Below are positions 9,646 through 17,510 of a DNA stretch of 48,761 bases, piece after piece. Every line of letters begins with the position of its first letter. Positions within the stretch are counted from its first letter, which is position 1. The notes under the pieces were generated by a model, which was not told the origin of the DNA, ran no database searches, and saw only the letters and a program-made list of their open reading frames with translations. The position numbers were made by a program, and so were the translations under genes. The DNA comes from Acidimicrobiaceae bacterium (GTDB lineage Bacteria > Actinomycetota > Acidimicrobiia > Acidimicrobiales > Aldehydirespiratoraceae). The stretch covers positions 1 through 48,761 of the forward strand of contig VXTM01000019.1 in assembly GCA_009837445.1 (NCBI GenBank), given 5' to 3'.

Positions 9646-9671
9646 CTCCCGGGCGCAGGAGTTGACCGGCG

Positions 9672-12600
9672 CTAGCTGCCGGCGTGTGCCCAGCGCACCC
9701 CTTCGGGCGGCTGCGGCCAGCAGGTGACGGTGTCATCGGTGCCGACCGCGCACGAGTGTTGTTCGCCCAGGGCGAGGGCCTTGTAGGTGCCCGTCGGGGC
9801 GTCGGTCTGGCCGTTGGTGTTCTTGCCCCAGCACGAGATGCTGCCGTCAGCGGCGATCGCACAACTGTGAGAGGCGCCGAGGGACAGGGCCTCATAGGTG
9901 CCGGCCGGAGCCGAGACTTGGCCATGGCTGTTGTAGCCCCAGCAGGCGACTGTGTCGTCGGTGGCAATGGCGCAACTGTGGTAGTCGCCTAGGGCGAGGG
10001 CCTTGTAGGTACCGGCCGGGGCGTTGCGCTGCCTTCTGGAGTTGTCTCCCCAGCAGGTGACTGTGTCGTCGTCGGCGATCGCGCAACTGTGGCTCCGGCC
10101 TGCAGCGAGGGTCTTGTAGGTGCCTGCCGGGGCGTCGGTCTGGCCGTTGCGGTTGTCTCCCCAGCAGGCGATGGTGTCGTCGTCGGCGATCGCGCAACTG
10201 TGGTATTGGCCGGACGCGAGCGCCCTGTAGTTTCCGGCCGGAGCGCCCCTCTGGCCGTAGATGTTGTTTCCCCAGCAGGCGATGGTGTCGTCGTCGGCGA
10301 TCGCGCAGCTGTGAATGTCGCCGACGGTGAGGGCCTTGTAGGTTCCGGACGGGGCGTTGATCTGTCCTCTGGAGTTGTCTCCCCAGCAGGCGATGGTGTC
10401 GTCGTCGGCGATCGCACAGCTGTGGTAGAAGTCGCTGGCGAGGGTCTTGTAGGTTCCGGACGGGGCGTCGGTCTGGCCGTACAGGTTGTCTCCCCAGCAG
10501 GCGATGGTGTCGTCTGCGGCGATCGCGCAGCTGTGGCCGTTGCCGACGTCGAGGTTCCGGTAGGTGCCGGTCAGCGGCTCGGTCTGCGCGAAGCGGTTGA
10601 ATCCCCAGCAGACCACATCGCCGCCCGCCTCCAGTGCGCACGTGTGCGCCCAGGAGATGGCGACGGTCTCGAAGGCGCCCGCGGGAGCGTCGTTCCGGCC
10701 GTCGCGGTTGTCGCCCCAGCAGGTGACGGTGTCGTCGGTGGCGATGGCGCAGCTGTTGTTCATCCGGGCGAACACGGCCTCGTAGGTTCCTGCCGGGGCG
10801 TCGGCCTGGCCGTGGTTGTTCTTTCCCCAGCAGGCGATGGTGTCGTCGGTGGCGATCGCGCAAGTGTGGTGGTAGCCGGCGTCGATGGCCTTGTAGGTGC
10901 CTGCGGGGGAGTCGGTCTGGCCTTCGAAGTTCCTTCCCCAGCAGGCGATGGTGTCGTCGGTGGCGATCGCGCAGTTGTGGACGTCTCCGCTGGCCAGTGC
11001 CTGGTAGGTGCCCGCTGGCGGGTTCACGTTGCCCCAGTCGGGGTATCCCCAGCACGCCAGCGTGCTGTCGGTTGCTATCGCGCAGGAGTGCTCCCAGCCG
11101 ACATCGATGGCCTTGTAGGTGCCCCTCGGGGCGAGTGTCTGCCCCCACGCGTTGTATCCCCAGCACGCCAGCGTGTCGTCGTCTGCGATGGCGCAGCTGT
11201 GGCGTTGACCTACGGCGAACTCTGCGTAGGTTCCTGCCGGGGGATGGATCGAGCCGTTGGTGTTGTAACCCCAGCAGGCGATGGTGTCGTCGGTCGCCAT
11301 CGCGCAGCTATAGATCGCTCCTGCCGCAACGGCCTTGTACGTGCCGGCCGGGGCGTCGAGCTGCCCCTTCTCGTTGGCCCCCCAGCAGGTGAGGGTGTCG
11401 TCGTCGGCGATCGCACAGCTGTGGTAGGAGCCGCTGGCCAGCGAGGTGGTCCTCTGGCCGGCCGCGTCCCAATCCGTGAACGGACCCGCCACCAACGCTC
11501 GGGCGAGGTTGTGCAGCTTCTGGCCGTCGGCGGTACACACCGCGCCGGGTTCGTCGCAGGCCGCCTCAGCGGGCAGCGAGACGGTGACGTCGCCGGGCCC
11601 GTCGGGCTGCACGGTGATCAACCAGGTTCCTGTCGAGCCGTCCGACACCGTGGCCACGGCGGTCACCGTCCCGCCGACCGTCTCCAGGGCGTGGTCCTTC
11701 AGCGCAGCCGCGGTGACGGGCAGCTCCCGGTCAAAGTTCAGCCTCAAGGTGAACGGACCCGCGCCGTCGTGTAGGCGGGGTATCTGGCTGAAGTACGCGA
11801 TCGGCGGAGCCCCCGCCCGCTCACCCAGCGTTGTTGAGCCGGCGGTGATGCTGGCGTGCACCTCCTCGCCGTCCGACCAGAGGTCGCCGTCGGTCGCCCA
11901 CCAGTAGCGGCCCGACCCGGCCGTGTGGGGGACCAGGCTCTCGCTGGCTATGAACTCGTCGTCGCCCAGCCTGAGCGTGAAGTCCGTATCGGTGGCGCGG
12001 TCCATGGCCAGGAAGAGGCCTCCCGCCATCTGCACGATCAACATCACCCGCATCGAGGTGCCGCCCAACGTGAGCCCTCGCGCTGACAGTTCGCCCAGCC
12101 TCGCCCATCTCGAGTAGCCCGACCCCGACGGCTGCGAACCATCGGTCCCCACCGTGAGCGTCGCCGACCACACCACCGAAGCGGCGTCCGCGTAGGCCGG
12201 TCCGCTGTTCTCGGCGGGCTGGTCGGACAGATCCGTCAACTTCAGGTCGGTCACCTTGATGGGCTCCGGCGCCGCCTCGGCCGCGGTGCCGGTGACCACC
12301 TCACTCCACTTGCCGTTGGGGCCGCTGAAGCGGGCCCGCACCTGCACCTTGTAGGACTGGCCGGGCCAGAGCCCTGAGATCGTCAACTCGTTGTCTACGG
12401 GGAACGCGTTCCAGTCGGCGTCGCTGATCTTCTTGAAGTTCGTGCCGGCACGGGCCCACTTCACCCGGTAGTCGACCGGGCCGTTCGGATGGGGGTCCCA
12501 GCTGAGGTGAAGCTCTCCGGGCGCGTCACCCGCTTCCACGCTCAACCCGGTCACCGCATCGGGTCGAGCGGCCAGGGCCGCGCCCGCAGGCACAACCGAG

Positions 12601-12722
12601 GCGGCCACCATCCCGAAACCGGCCAGCGCAGCCACAAAAGCGACCGGCAGCCGCCTCACACCACCGCTTCGGCCGCCTCGGACCTCGATGCGATGCAGAG
12701 CTGGCCTGCCAGGCAATCTCAT
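9672..12722 (-). CDS. Secreted RCC1-like beta-propeller protein with N-terminal FNIII domain
   Basis: The 1,016-residue product starts with a basic stretch and a hydrophobic signal segment (about 24-50, ending AGAALAA). A fibronectin III domain covers about 53-145. A beta-sandwich region (about 150-425) contains a bacterial Ig-like/SwmB-type segment (FTLRLNFDREL, TVQPDGPGDVTVSLP). From residue 428 to the end there are fifteen 37-residue RCC1-like units plus a partial sixteenth, of the form HSCAIADDDTIACWG, about 6 residues, GQ, APAGTYKAL. Each unit has two cysteines ten residues apart, which suggests one disulfide per blade in an exported propeller. The ATG at 12722 follows GAGGAG very closely. 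A palindromic site 64-77 bp upstream matches those before the protease operon. Role unknown; surface recognition or adhesion is plausible. Confidence 0.9.
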   Translation of the reverse strand: MRLPGRPALHRIEVRGGRSGGVRRLPVAFVAALAGFGMVAASVVPAGAALAARPDAVTGLSVEAGDAPGELHLSWDPHPNGPVDYRVKWARAGTNFKKISDADWNAFPVDNELTISGLWPGQSYKVQVRARFSGPNGKWSEVVTGTAAEAAPEPIKVTDLKLTDLSDQPAENSGPAYADAASVVWSATLTVGTDGSQPSGSGYSRWARLGELSARGLTLGGTSMRVMLIVQMAGGLFLAMDRATDTDFTLRLGDDEFIASESLVPHTAGSGRYWWATDGDLWSDGEEVHASITAGSTTLGERAGAPPIAYFSQIPRLHDGAGPFTLRLNFDRELPVTAAALKDHALETVGGTVTAVATVSDGSTGTWLITVQPDGPGDVTVSLPAEAACDEPGAVCTADGQKLHNLARALVAGPFTDWDAAGQRTTSLASGSYHSCAIADDDTLTCWGANEKGQLDAPAGTYKAVAAGAIYSCAMATDDTIACWGYNTNGSIHPPAGTYAEFAVGQRHSCAIADDDTLACWGYNAWGQTLAPRGTYKAIDVGWEHSCAIATDSTLACWGYPDWGNVNPPAGTYQALASGDVHNCAIATDDTIACWGRNFEGQTDSPAGTYKAIDAGYHHTCAIATDDTIACWGKNNHGQADAPAGTYEAVFARMNNSCAIATDDTVTCWGDNRDGRNDAPAGAFETVAISWAHTCALEAGGDVVCWGFNRFAQTEPLTGTYRNLDVGNGHSCAIAADDTIACWGDNLYGQTDAPSGTYKTLASDFYHSCAIADDDTIACWGDNSRGQINAPSGTYKALTVGDIHSCAIADDDTIACWGNNIYGQRGAPAGNYRALASGQYHSCAIADDDTIACWGDNRNGQTDAPAGTYKTLAAGRSHSCAIADDDTVTCWGDNSRRQRNAPAGTYKALALGDYHSCAIATDDTVACWGYNSHGQVSAPAGTYEALSLGASHSCAIAADGSISCWGKNTNGQTDAPTGTYKALALGEQHSCAVGTDDTVTCWPQPPEGVRWAHAGS
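9675..11441 (-). repeat. Tandem 111-bp coding repeats (15 full units plus a partial unit)
   Basis: Units encode 37 residues each and are uninterrupted in length: no unit is longer or shorter until the degenerate last one (34 residues, losing the WG-GQ end). Several neighbouring units are nearly identical at DNA level (for example between 10040 and 10560), indicating recent expansion or conversion. Units 4, 7 and 8 are the most diverged. Confidence 0.9.
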
Positions 12723-12785
12723 GACTCCTCAATGACGGGGGCTCCGGCTACTGCTGACCGGCTCGGGATGGTCAGCCGTTAGATT

Positions 12786-12799
12786 GTAGTTGAAACAAC
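12786..12799. promoter_or_regulatory. Palindromic operator upstream of the RCC1 gene
   Basis: GTAGTTGAAACAAC (reverse GTTGTTTCAACTAC) matches the two operators at 8076-8110 at 11-12 of 14 positions. It is a similar AT-rich inverted repeat 64-77 bp ahead of the RCC1 start codon. I infer the same TetR-family regulator acts here. Confidence 0.6.
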
Positions 12800-12942
12800 G
12801 AATCTGCACAGGCGGTCACTCATAGCCGCGCAGGTGACCAGCCGCGATAGTCACTGATATACAGGTCGGCAGCATTGGTGCAGGCGGAAGCGACACCGGG
12901 AGCGAGTTGCCGTCGGGGTCGCGCCGCTACTGGAGGCGGCGG

Positions 12943-13986
12943 ATGGCGACTGACCTGACCGGCGGGCTGAGCGACGGACTCGAGCATGTGTTCGCGACGC
13001 GCCCCGAAGACCCGGAGATGCGCGAGTCGGTCAACGTGTGGCTGTGGGACCGGCGCGACCAGGTCGGGATACCCCGGATCGGGATCGAGGCGGTGGCCGG
13101 ACGCTGGGACACACACGATGTCCAGGTGAACATCGCCGGCACCGATGGCCGGGTCTTCAGCCGGTACGGCAAGGGCGACGCTCACGATCCGCTGAACGCT
13201 GCGGGCCGGCCCGCCACACTGGGCGCCGGCCCGCTGTCGTTCGAGTGTGTCGAGCCGTTCCGGCACTGGCGGATGCGATTCGACGGCCTGGTCCACGAGT
13301 GGACATGCGCCGAGCAGATCGAAGGGGGCAGCCCGCAGGGCGAGGCGTCGACGCGGGTACGGATCGACGTGGACCTGCACTCGGCGGTCCCGCCGTGGGC
13401 GAACGGCGGGCTGCTGCCGGAGGCTAGGCGGGTCATGGCGGAGCAGGACGAGGGCGCGCTCATCGGCGGCCCCCGATTCGAGCAGCTCGCCCGGGCCCGT
13501 GGAACGGTCGTGATCGGCGACGTCGAGCACCTCATCGACGGCGGCGCTCTGCGGATCCGCCGCCAGGGCGTGCGCCGGCTGGGAACGTTCCGGGGCCACG
13601 CCTGGCAGTCGGCGCTGTTCGGCAGCGGCCGGGCGTTCGGCTACCTCGTCTTCCCGCCACGCGACGACGGCCTTCCCACCTACAACGAAGGCTTCGTGTT
13701 CGAGGGTGACGGCGAGCTGATCCCAGCCCGGGTGGTCGAGGCGCCGTGGCTCAGGCGGCTCCGCCCCAGGGGCTCCGATGTGTCGGCGGTGATCGAGACC
13801 GCGGCGGGAACCACCACGATCGAGGCTGAGACCATCATGTCCACCTTCATGGTGATGGGCGGCGTCGGCCCGGGCACCGAGGGGTACCCGGTGCTGGAGC
13901 AGGCGGTGACCCGGTTCAGCTGGAACGGCGAGGTGGCCAACGGGATGTTGGAGCGGTCGATGCCCGGCAACGTCATCGAGTTGTGA
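12943..13986 (+). CDS. Conserved-looking hypothetical protein coupled to sulfotransferase
   Basis: The 347-residue soluble protein has no signal peptide or membrane segment. The ATG at 12943 has GGAGG six bases upstream; the upstream TTG at 12907 is unlikely. The sequence is rich in beta-type stretches (RESVNVWLWDRRDQVGIPRI, FRGHAWQSALFGSGRAFGYL, YNEGFVFEGDGELIPARVVE). It resembles uncharacterised actinobacterial proteins that accompany lipid or steroid-type catabolic genes. A lipocalin-like (AttH/CrtC-type) fold is possible but unproven. It ends with the stop codon inside the start of the next gene (GTGA overlap), so the two are probably co-translated and act together. I do not recognise a catalytic motif. 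Confidence 0.85.
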   Translation: MATDLTGGLSDGLEHVFATRPEDPEMRESVNVWLWDRRDQVGIPRIGIEAVAGRWDTHDVQVNIAGTDGRVFSRYGKGDAHDPLNAAGRPATLGAGPLSFECVEPFRHWRMRFDGLVHEWTCAEQIEGGSPQGEASTRVRIDVDLHSAVPPWANGGLLPEARRVMAEQDEGALIGGPRFEQLARARGTVVIGDVEHLIDGGALRIRRQGVRRLGTFRGHAWQSALFGSGRAFGYLVFPPRDDGLPTYNEGFVFEGDGELIPARVVEAPWLRRLRPRGSDVSAVIETAAGTTTIEAETIMSTFMVMGGVGPGTEGYPVLEQAVTRFSWNGEVANGMLERSMPGNVIEL

Positions 13987-15167
13987 CCCGCACCGGCGGC
14001 ACCGCGCCCACGGTGGCATCGAGGATCGACGACCTCGTAGATGAGGCGAGAGCCCGGACCGGGCTGGACGACTTCGGCGGCGACACCTGGCGGGAGGGCC
14101 TCGAGGTGCTGGTCGGCTCGGCGATGGCCGAGTCGGCGTTCAGCGACATGGGCGAGGCGGGGTTCTACCGTGCGGTGCTCCGCGCCCTCACCAACCGGTT
14201 GAAGGTGGAGGACTGGTTCAGGCGCCACCCCGAGATCGACGAGCAGGCCGTCGAGATCGAGTTCCTGGGGGTCGGCCTGCCCCGCACCGGCTCGACGGCT
14301 TTGTCGCACCTGCTGGGCGAGGATCGGACCTTCCGCAACCTGCGCACCTGGGAGGAGGGCGACCCGTGCCCGCCGCCGGGCGTGGACCCCGCCGCCGACG
14401 ACGAGCGCATCGCGGCCACCCGGATGGTGCTGGAGATGGCCCATGGCCACGTGGCCGCCCGCCTGCGTTCCATGCTGCCCCAGTCGGCGGCCGGTCCGAT
14501 GGAGGACCACAACCTCATGGCCATGGAGTTCAAGGCCCAGTTCTTCACCGTGATGGGCCGCATCCCCACCTACGCCGACTGGTTCGCCCATTGCGACATG
14601 GAGCCCGCCTACCGGTACGAGAAGCGCGTGCTGAAGCTGCTGCAGTGGCGCACCGGCGCGAAGCTGTGGCGGCTAAAGTGCCCGACCCACACGATGTTCC
14701 TCGACGCCTACGTCAAGGTGTTCGGTGAGGCGAGGTTCTGGCAGACCCATCGCGACGTCTCGAAGGTGCTGCCGTCGGTGTGCGACCTGTACTACACGCT
14801 GCTTGAGGACGCGAACCCGGGCATCGATCCGCTGTACGTCGGCGAGCTCAACTTGGAGCAATGGTCGATCGCCATGGACCGGCTGCTCGCGTTCCGGCGG
14901 GATCCCCGCAACGACGCACGGTTCTTCGACATCGGCTTCACCGAGTTCCAAGCCGACCCGATCAGCCAGATCCGGCGGCTCTATGAGTGGCTCGGCGACG
15001 AGTTGACCCAGGCCACGGTCGACCGGATGCTGGCCTGGCGGGCCGACAACCCCAAGGACAAGCACGGCACCCACACATACGACGCCGTCCAGTTCGGTAT
15101 CACCGAAGAGGCCCTGGCCGCGCGCTTCGGCCCGTACCGCGACCGCTTCGCCCCGCTGCTGGCATAG
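13983..15167 (+). CDS. PAPS-dependent sulfotransferase family protein
   Basis: The 394-residue protein has the 5'-phosphosulfate-binding loop GLPRTGST at residues 98-105. The 3'-phosphate-binding region is around THRDVSKVLPSVCDLYYTL. The C-terminal part carries the helical WLGDEL and KHGTHTYDAVQFGI elements typical of the Sulfotransfer_3-like group common in mycobacteria and Acidimicrobiia. The GTG start overlaps the previous gene's stop by four bases. Expected reaction: transfer of sulfonate from PAPS to a hydroxyl of a small lipid or glycolipid acceptor in the cytoplasm. The acceptor cannot be told from the sequence. Confidence 0.92.
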   Translation: MTRTGGTAPTVASRIDDLVDEARARTGLDDFGGDTWREGLEVLVGSAMAESAFSDMGEAGFYRAVLRALTNRLKVEDWFRRHPEIDEQAVEIEFLGVGLPRTGSTALSHLLGEDRTFRNLRTWEEGDPCPPPGVDPAADDERIAATRMVLEMAHGHVAARLRSMLPQSAAGPMEDHNLMAMEFKAQFFTVMGRIPTYADWFAHCDMEPAYRYEKRVLKLLQWRTGAKLWRLKCPTHTMFLDAYVKVFGEARFWQTHRDVSKVLPSVCDLYYTLLEDANPGIDPLYVGELNLEQWSIAMDRLLAFRRDPRNDARFFDIGFTEFQADPISQIRRLYEWLGDELTQATVDRMLAWRADNPKDKHGTHTYDAVQFGITEEALAARFGPYRDRFAPLLA

Positions 15168-15168
15168 G

Positions 15169-15206
15169 GCTTGGAGCCCCAGACAGGAATCGAGCCTGCG
15201 ACCTGG
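15169..15206 (-). repeat. tRNA 3'-end-like fragment (putative att repeat, left copy)
   Basis: On the minus strand this reads as a tRNA T arm and acceptor end: AGGTC, then GCAGG, loop CTCGATT, CCTGT, CTGGGGC, then TCCA. No matching 5' half or anticodon arm exists next to it, so it is not a functional tRNA. It matches the fragment at 16336-16374 at about 85 percent in the same orientation. The two bracket the SDR gene. Confidence 0.6.
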
Positions 15207-15237
15207 TGCGCCTGGGAGCGTTAGTCCGTGGCGCCGA

Positions 15238-16212
15238 CTAGGTCATTGAGGGCTTGTCCAGTCCGACGAGGTCGTAGCTCATGGCGACGAGTTGCCGGGC
15301 GGTCTCCATGTTCTTGGCGTTCGGGTTCGGGGTCTCCATGGGCCAGCCACCGGCCCGGCACTCCTTGTCGCGGTAGAGGATGCTCCACTGGCTGAAGTAG
15401 GCGCCGGAGTGCTGAGGGGCGTCGTCGGACAGGAGGCAGTGGAGTGTGGTCTGGGCCGACTCCTCGTTGCTGTCGGACACCAACCGGCTCAAGGGACGCA
15501 TGATCGCCATCGCGATGCGCATCGGCAGGCTGCCGCCCGACCCGAAGTTGGAACGGGCCCATCCGGGGTGGACGGAGAACACCGAGACGTCGGTGCCCTC
15601 CAACCGCTCGGCGAGTTCCTTGGCGTAGAGGACCGTCGCCACCTTCGCCTCGCCGTAGGCGCGCATGTTGTTGAAGTCGCGCCGCTGGTAGTTGAGGTCG
15701 TCGAGTACCAGCCGCGGCCGGTTCTTGGGGCTTCCGGCGTGGACGACCGACGACACGATCGCCATTCGCGAGGGCGCGGTCGCCCGGAGTGTGTCGAGGA
15801 GGAGTTCGGTCAGCAGGAAGTGGCCGAAGTAGCTCACTCCGATGGTCGACTCGAATCCGTCCTTGGTGCGCTGGAGGTCACCGCTCATGTTCACCATGCC
15901 GGCGTTGCACGCGAGCCCGTCGAGGCGGTCGTGCTTGGCGGTGAACGCGGCGACGAACTCGCGAACCGACTGGAGGTCAGCGAGGTCGAGCCCCATGACC
16001 TCATGCGTTCCGCTGAGGCCGGCGAAGCTCCGAGCCGCCTCCTCGCCGGCCTCGGTCCGGCGGCAGGCCATGACCACATGGCCTGCCTGCTTGACGAGCT
16101 GGCGGGTGGTCTCGAGGCCGATGCCGGAGTTCGCGCCGGTCACGACGTAGGTCTTGCCGGCGAGGTCCTTCGACCGGGTCGCCTCGTCGATCGCGAGCTT
16201 CTTTCGCGCCAT
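15238..16212 (-). CDS. Short-chain dehydrogenase/reductase, NAD(P)-dependent
   Basis: The 324-residue protein is a classical SDR of the retinol-dehydrogenase/protochlorophyllide-reductase-like type. It has the nucleotide-binding TGANSGIG at 25-32, CNAG at 102-105, catalytic S154/S155, and Y186-x3-K190 (YGEAK). The C-terminal extension (SQWSILYRDKECRAGGW) is typical of that subgroup. The ATG at 16212 follows AAGGAGA at a normal distance. It is monocistronic and lies between two tRNA-like repeats, so it may be cargo of an old insertion. Substrate unknown. Confidence 0.93.
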   Translation of the reverse strand: MARKKLAIDEATRSKDLAGKTYVVTGANSGIGLETTRQLVKQAGHVVMACRRTEAGEEAARSFAGLSGTHEVMGLDLADLQSVREFVAAFTAKHDRLDGLACNAGMVNMSGDLQRTKDGFESTIGVSYFGHFLLTELLLDTLRATAPSRMAIVSSVVHAGSPKNRPRLVLDDLNYQRRDFNNMRAYGEAKVATVLYAKELAERLEGTDVSVFSVHPGWARSNFGSGGSLPMRIAMAIMRPLSRLVSDSNEESAQTTLHCLLSDDAPQHSGAYFSQWSILYRDKECRAGGWPMETPNPNAKNMETARQLVAMSYDLVGLDKPSMT

Positions 16213-16335
16213 GATGATCTCCTTCTCCTCGTCACCGCCCGGCGAGTTCGGACTCCCAGGAGTCCGCTCAGTGATTCCTACAGGTTCCCAAAGTCATAGC
16301 GTCGAGCCCTAGATCATCGGCTCTGACCTGAACTC

Positions 16336-16387
16336 GCTTGCGAGCCCGAGACAGGAGTCGAACCTGCGACCTGCTGTTTACAAGACG
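16336..16387 (-). repeat. tRNA-Thr(TGT)-like 3' half, putative attachment site
   Basis: On the minus strand, tRNA similarity begins exactly at an anticodon loop CTTGTAA. It runs through the anticodon 3' stem, AGGTC, the T arm (GCAGG, TTCGACT, CCTGT) and the acceptor strand CTCGGGC. The sequence 5' of the loop cannot pair, so the 5' half is missing. Tyrosine integrases commonly cross over in the anticodon loop and leave just such a 3' half. The anticodon assignment is tentative (a GTA reading is also possible). Confidence 0.6.
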
Positions 16388-16491
16388 CAAGAAGCAGGTG
16401 TCGGCGAGTATCAGCCCGTACCGGAAAGTGCGTTTGACGTGGGCCTTCACGATTCGGCCGTGTCGGCGGGTGCCTGTGGATATCACCGAGT

Positions 16492-16522
16492 TTCTAACCG
16501 TACGTTAGAAGATCCGTTAGAA
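16492..16522. repeat. Triple GTTAGAA motif (one inverted, two direct)
   Basis: TTCTAAC (16492-16498) and GTTAGAA (16504-16510) form an inverted repeat with a 5-bp spacer. A third GTTAGAA lies at 16516-16522, 12 bp from the second. The cluster is next to the tRNA-like att sequence, where integrase or excisionase arm sites would be expected. It could also be an operator. Confidence 0.5.
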
Positions 16523-16616
16523 GTCTTCGGGCCATAGGGCGGGGCGGCTATGTCCACGGGGAAGGGACAACCATGCGGGATCCGCCCTGTAGCTCACAAG
16601 CTTCTCGGATCGGCCT

Positions 16617-16646
16617 GCTCGCCGTGGCTGTCGAGTCACGGCGAGC
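16617..16646. other. Perfect 10-bp inverted repeat, 10-nt loop
   Basis: GCTCGCCGTG and CACGGCGAGC flank a ten-base loop, with no T-run after it on either strand. It lies about 210 bp before the RES operon and may be regulatory. Confidence 0.45.
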
Positions 16647-16853
16647 GACCATCCGCTATTGCCCTACGCGATCCCCCTACTGTGGCGCTGTGGACGACGA
16701 GGCGCCACGTCGACAGGACCGGTGACAGGTTTCTCGACAGGATCGGATCACTGGGTCCAAGTGGCTCCGGGGATTGATGCCTCCTAGAGTAGGTTCCCAC
16801 TCTCGAAGCCCCAGAGGGGGGCCCTCCGACCCGACGGACCGTGCCCGCATGCG

Positions 16854-17510
16854 ATGCCAGCCCTGAACGTTCCCGACGCCTATGCAGCAGCGCTACTGTC
16901 GCTGCACGAGATCGACGACGACGAGTTCGCGGCGGTTCTGGATGCGATTGACGTGCTCCGAGGCCCTTCTGGCATCTCTGCCTTTGCAAGGGCCGCCGGA
17001 GCTTCCGCTCAGATCGGCGAGCAGACCGCCGAGACGCTCCTTCAGGTTGTGCTGTCGATCGTTGATCACGGAGAACGACAACAAGGCGATCCCGACGACC
17101 TGATCGCCGAGATAGTTGCTTCCCCCGACTTGGGGCTGGACGAACCATCCCAGGCACGCCTCCTCCACCGGGTTCAGACGCTGGTCGGCAGCAGTCCCAC
17201 GCGGCTATTCCACAAGAGCCTGCTACTCCTGCAAGAGCACGACAGTGTGTTTGTGGACACCAAGATCGTTACGGACATCCGGCCAGTCTTTGGCGACGAC
17301 ATATCCGACGGGGCGGAGACTGCCGTGTTGACCCATTCGCTGAAGATTGAGTTCTTCCGAGCGGGTAGACGTGACCATTTCTATGTGGCGCTCGATCACG
17401 ACGACCTGTTGAGCATGAAGGAAGCGATCGACCGAGCGATCGCAAAGACGGCATCACTCACCAAGACCTTGAGGTCGGCGGGCATTTCGACTCCGACATT
17501 GGAGGGATGA
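16854..17510 (+). CDS. Hypothetical protein, first gene of the RES toxin-antitoxin operon
   Basis: The 218-residue protein is mostly alpha-helical in its first 130 residues. A C-terminal part (KIVTDIRPVFGDD, TAVLTHSLKIEFFRAGRRDH, FYVALDHDDLLSMKEAIDRA) reads as beta strands followed by a long helix. I do not recognise the family. Its stop overlaps the start of the antitoxin gene (ATGA), so it belongs to the same transcript and may be a third regulatory or chaperone-like subunit. The ATG at 16854 has only a weak ribosome site. Confidence 0.8.
   Translation: MPALNVPDAYAAALLSLHEIDDDEFAAVLDAIDVLRGPSGISAFARAAGASAQIGEQTAETLLQVVLSIVDHGERQQGDPDDLIAEIVASPDLGLDEPSQARLLHRVQTLVGSSPTRLFHKSLLLLQEHDSVFVDTKIVTDIRPVFGDDISDGAETAVLTHSLKIEFFRAGRRDHFYVALDHDDLLSMKEAIDRAIAKTASLTKTLRSAGISTPTLEG

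Larger units (their letters stand above)
16213..16853. other. Intergenic segment at the left border of the defence island
   Basis: No credible protein gene is present. The segment holds the tRNA-like att repeat (16336-16387), the GTTAGAA repeats (16492-16522), a perfect hairpin (16617-16646) and a weaker 6-bp inverted repeat (TGGCGC/GCGCCA near 16681-16705). GC content falls across it going rightward. The short minus-strand frame over 16268-16486 is only a read-through of the tRNA-like sequence. Confidence 0.6.

Noticed and set aside
9675..11441. CRISPR-like repeat array
   Set aside because: Repeats are in frame, 111 bp each, and encode RCC1-like protein units.
10089..11774. 561-codon plus-strand frame with repeats
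   Set aside because: Its repeats mirror the RCC1 repeats on the other strand; antisense shadow.
12820..14019. 399-codon minus-strand frame
   Set aside because: Antisense to the conserved-looking gene at 12943-13986 that has a GGAGG site and couples to the sulfotransferase.
15169..16387. Functional tRNA genes
   Set aside because: Only T arm and acceptor 3' strands are present; no D arm or 5' acceptor can pair.
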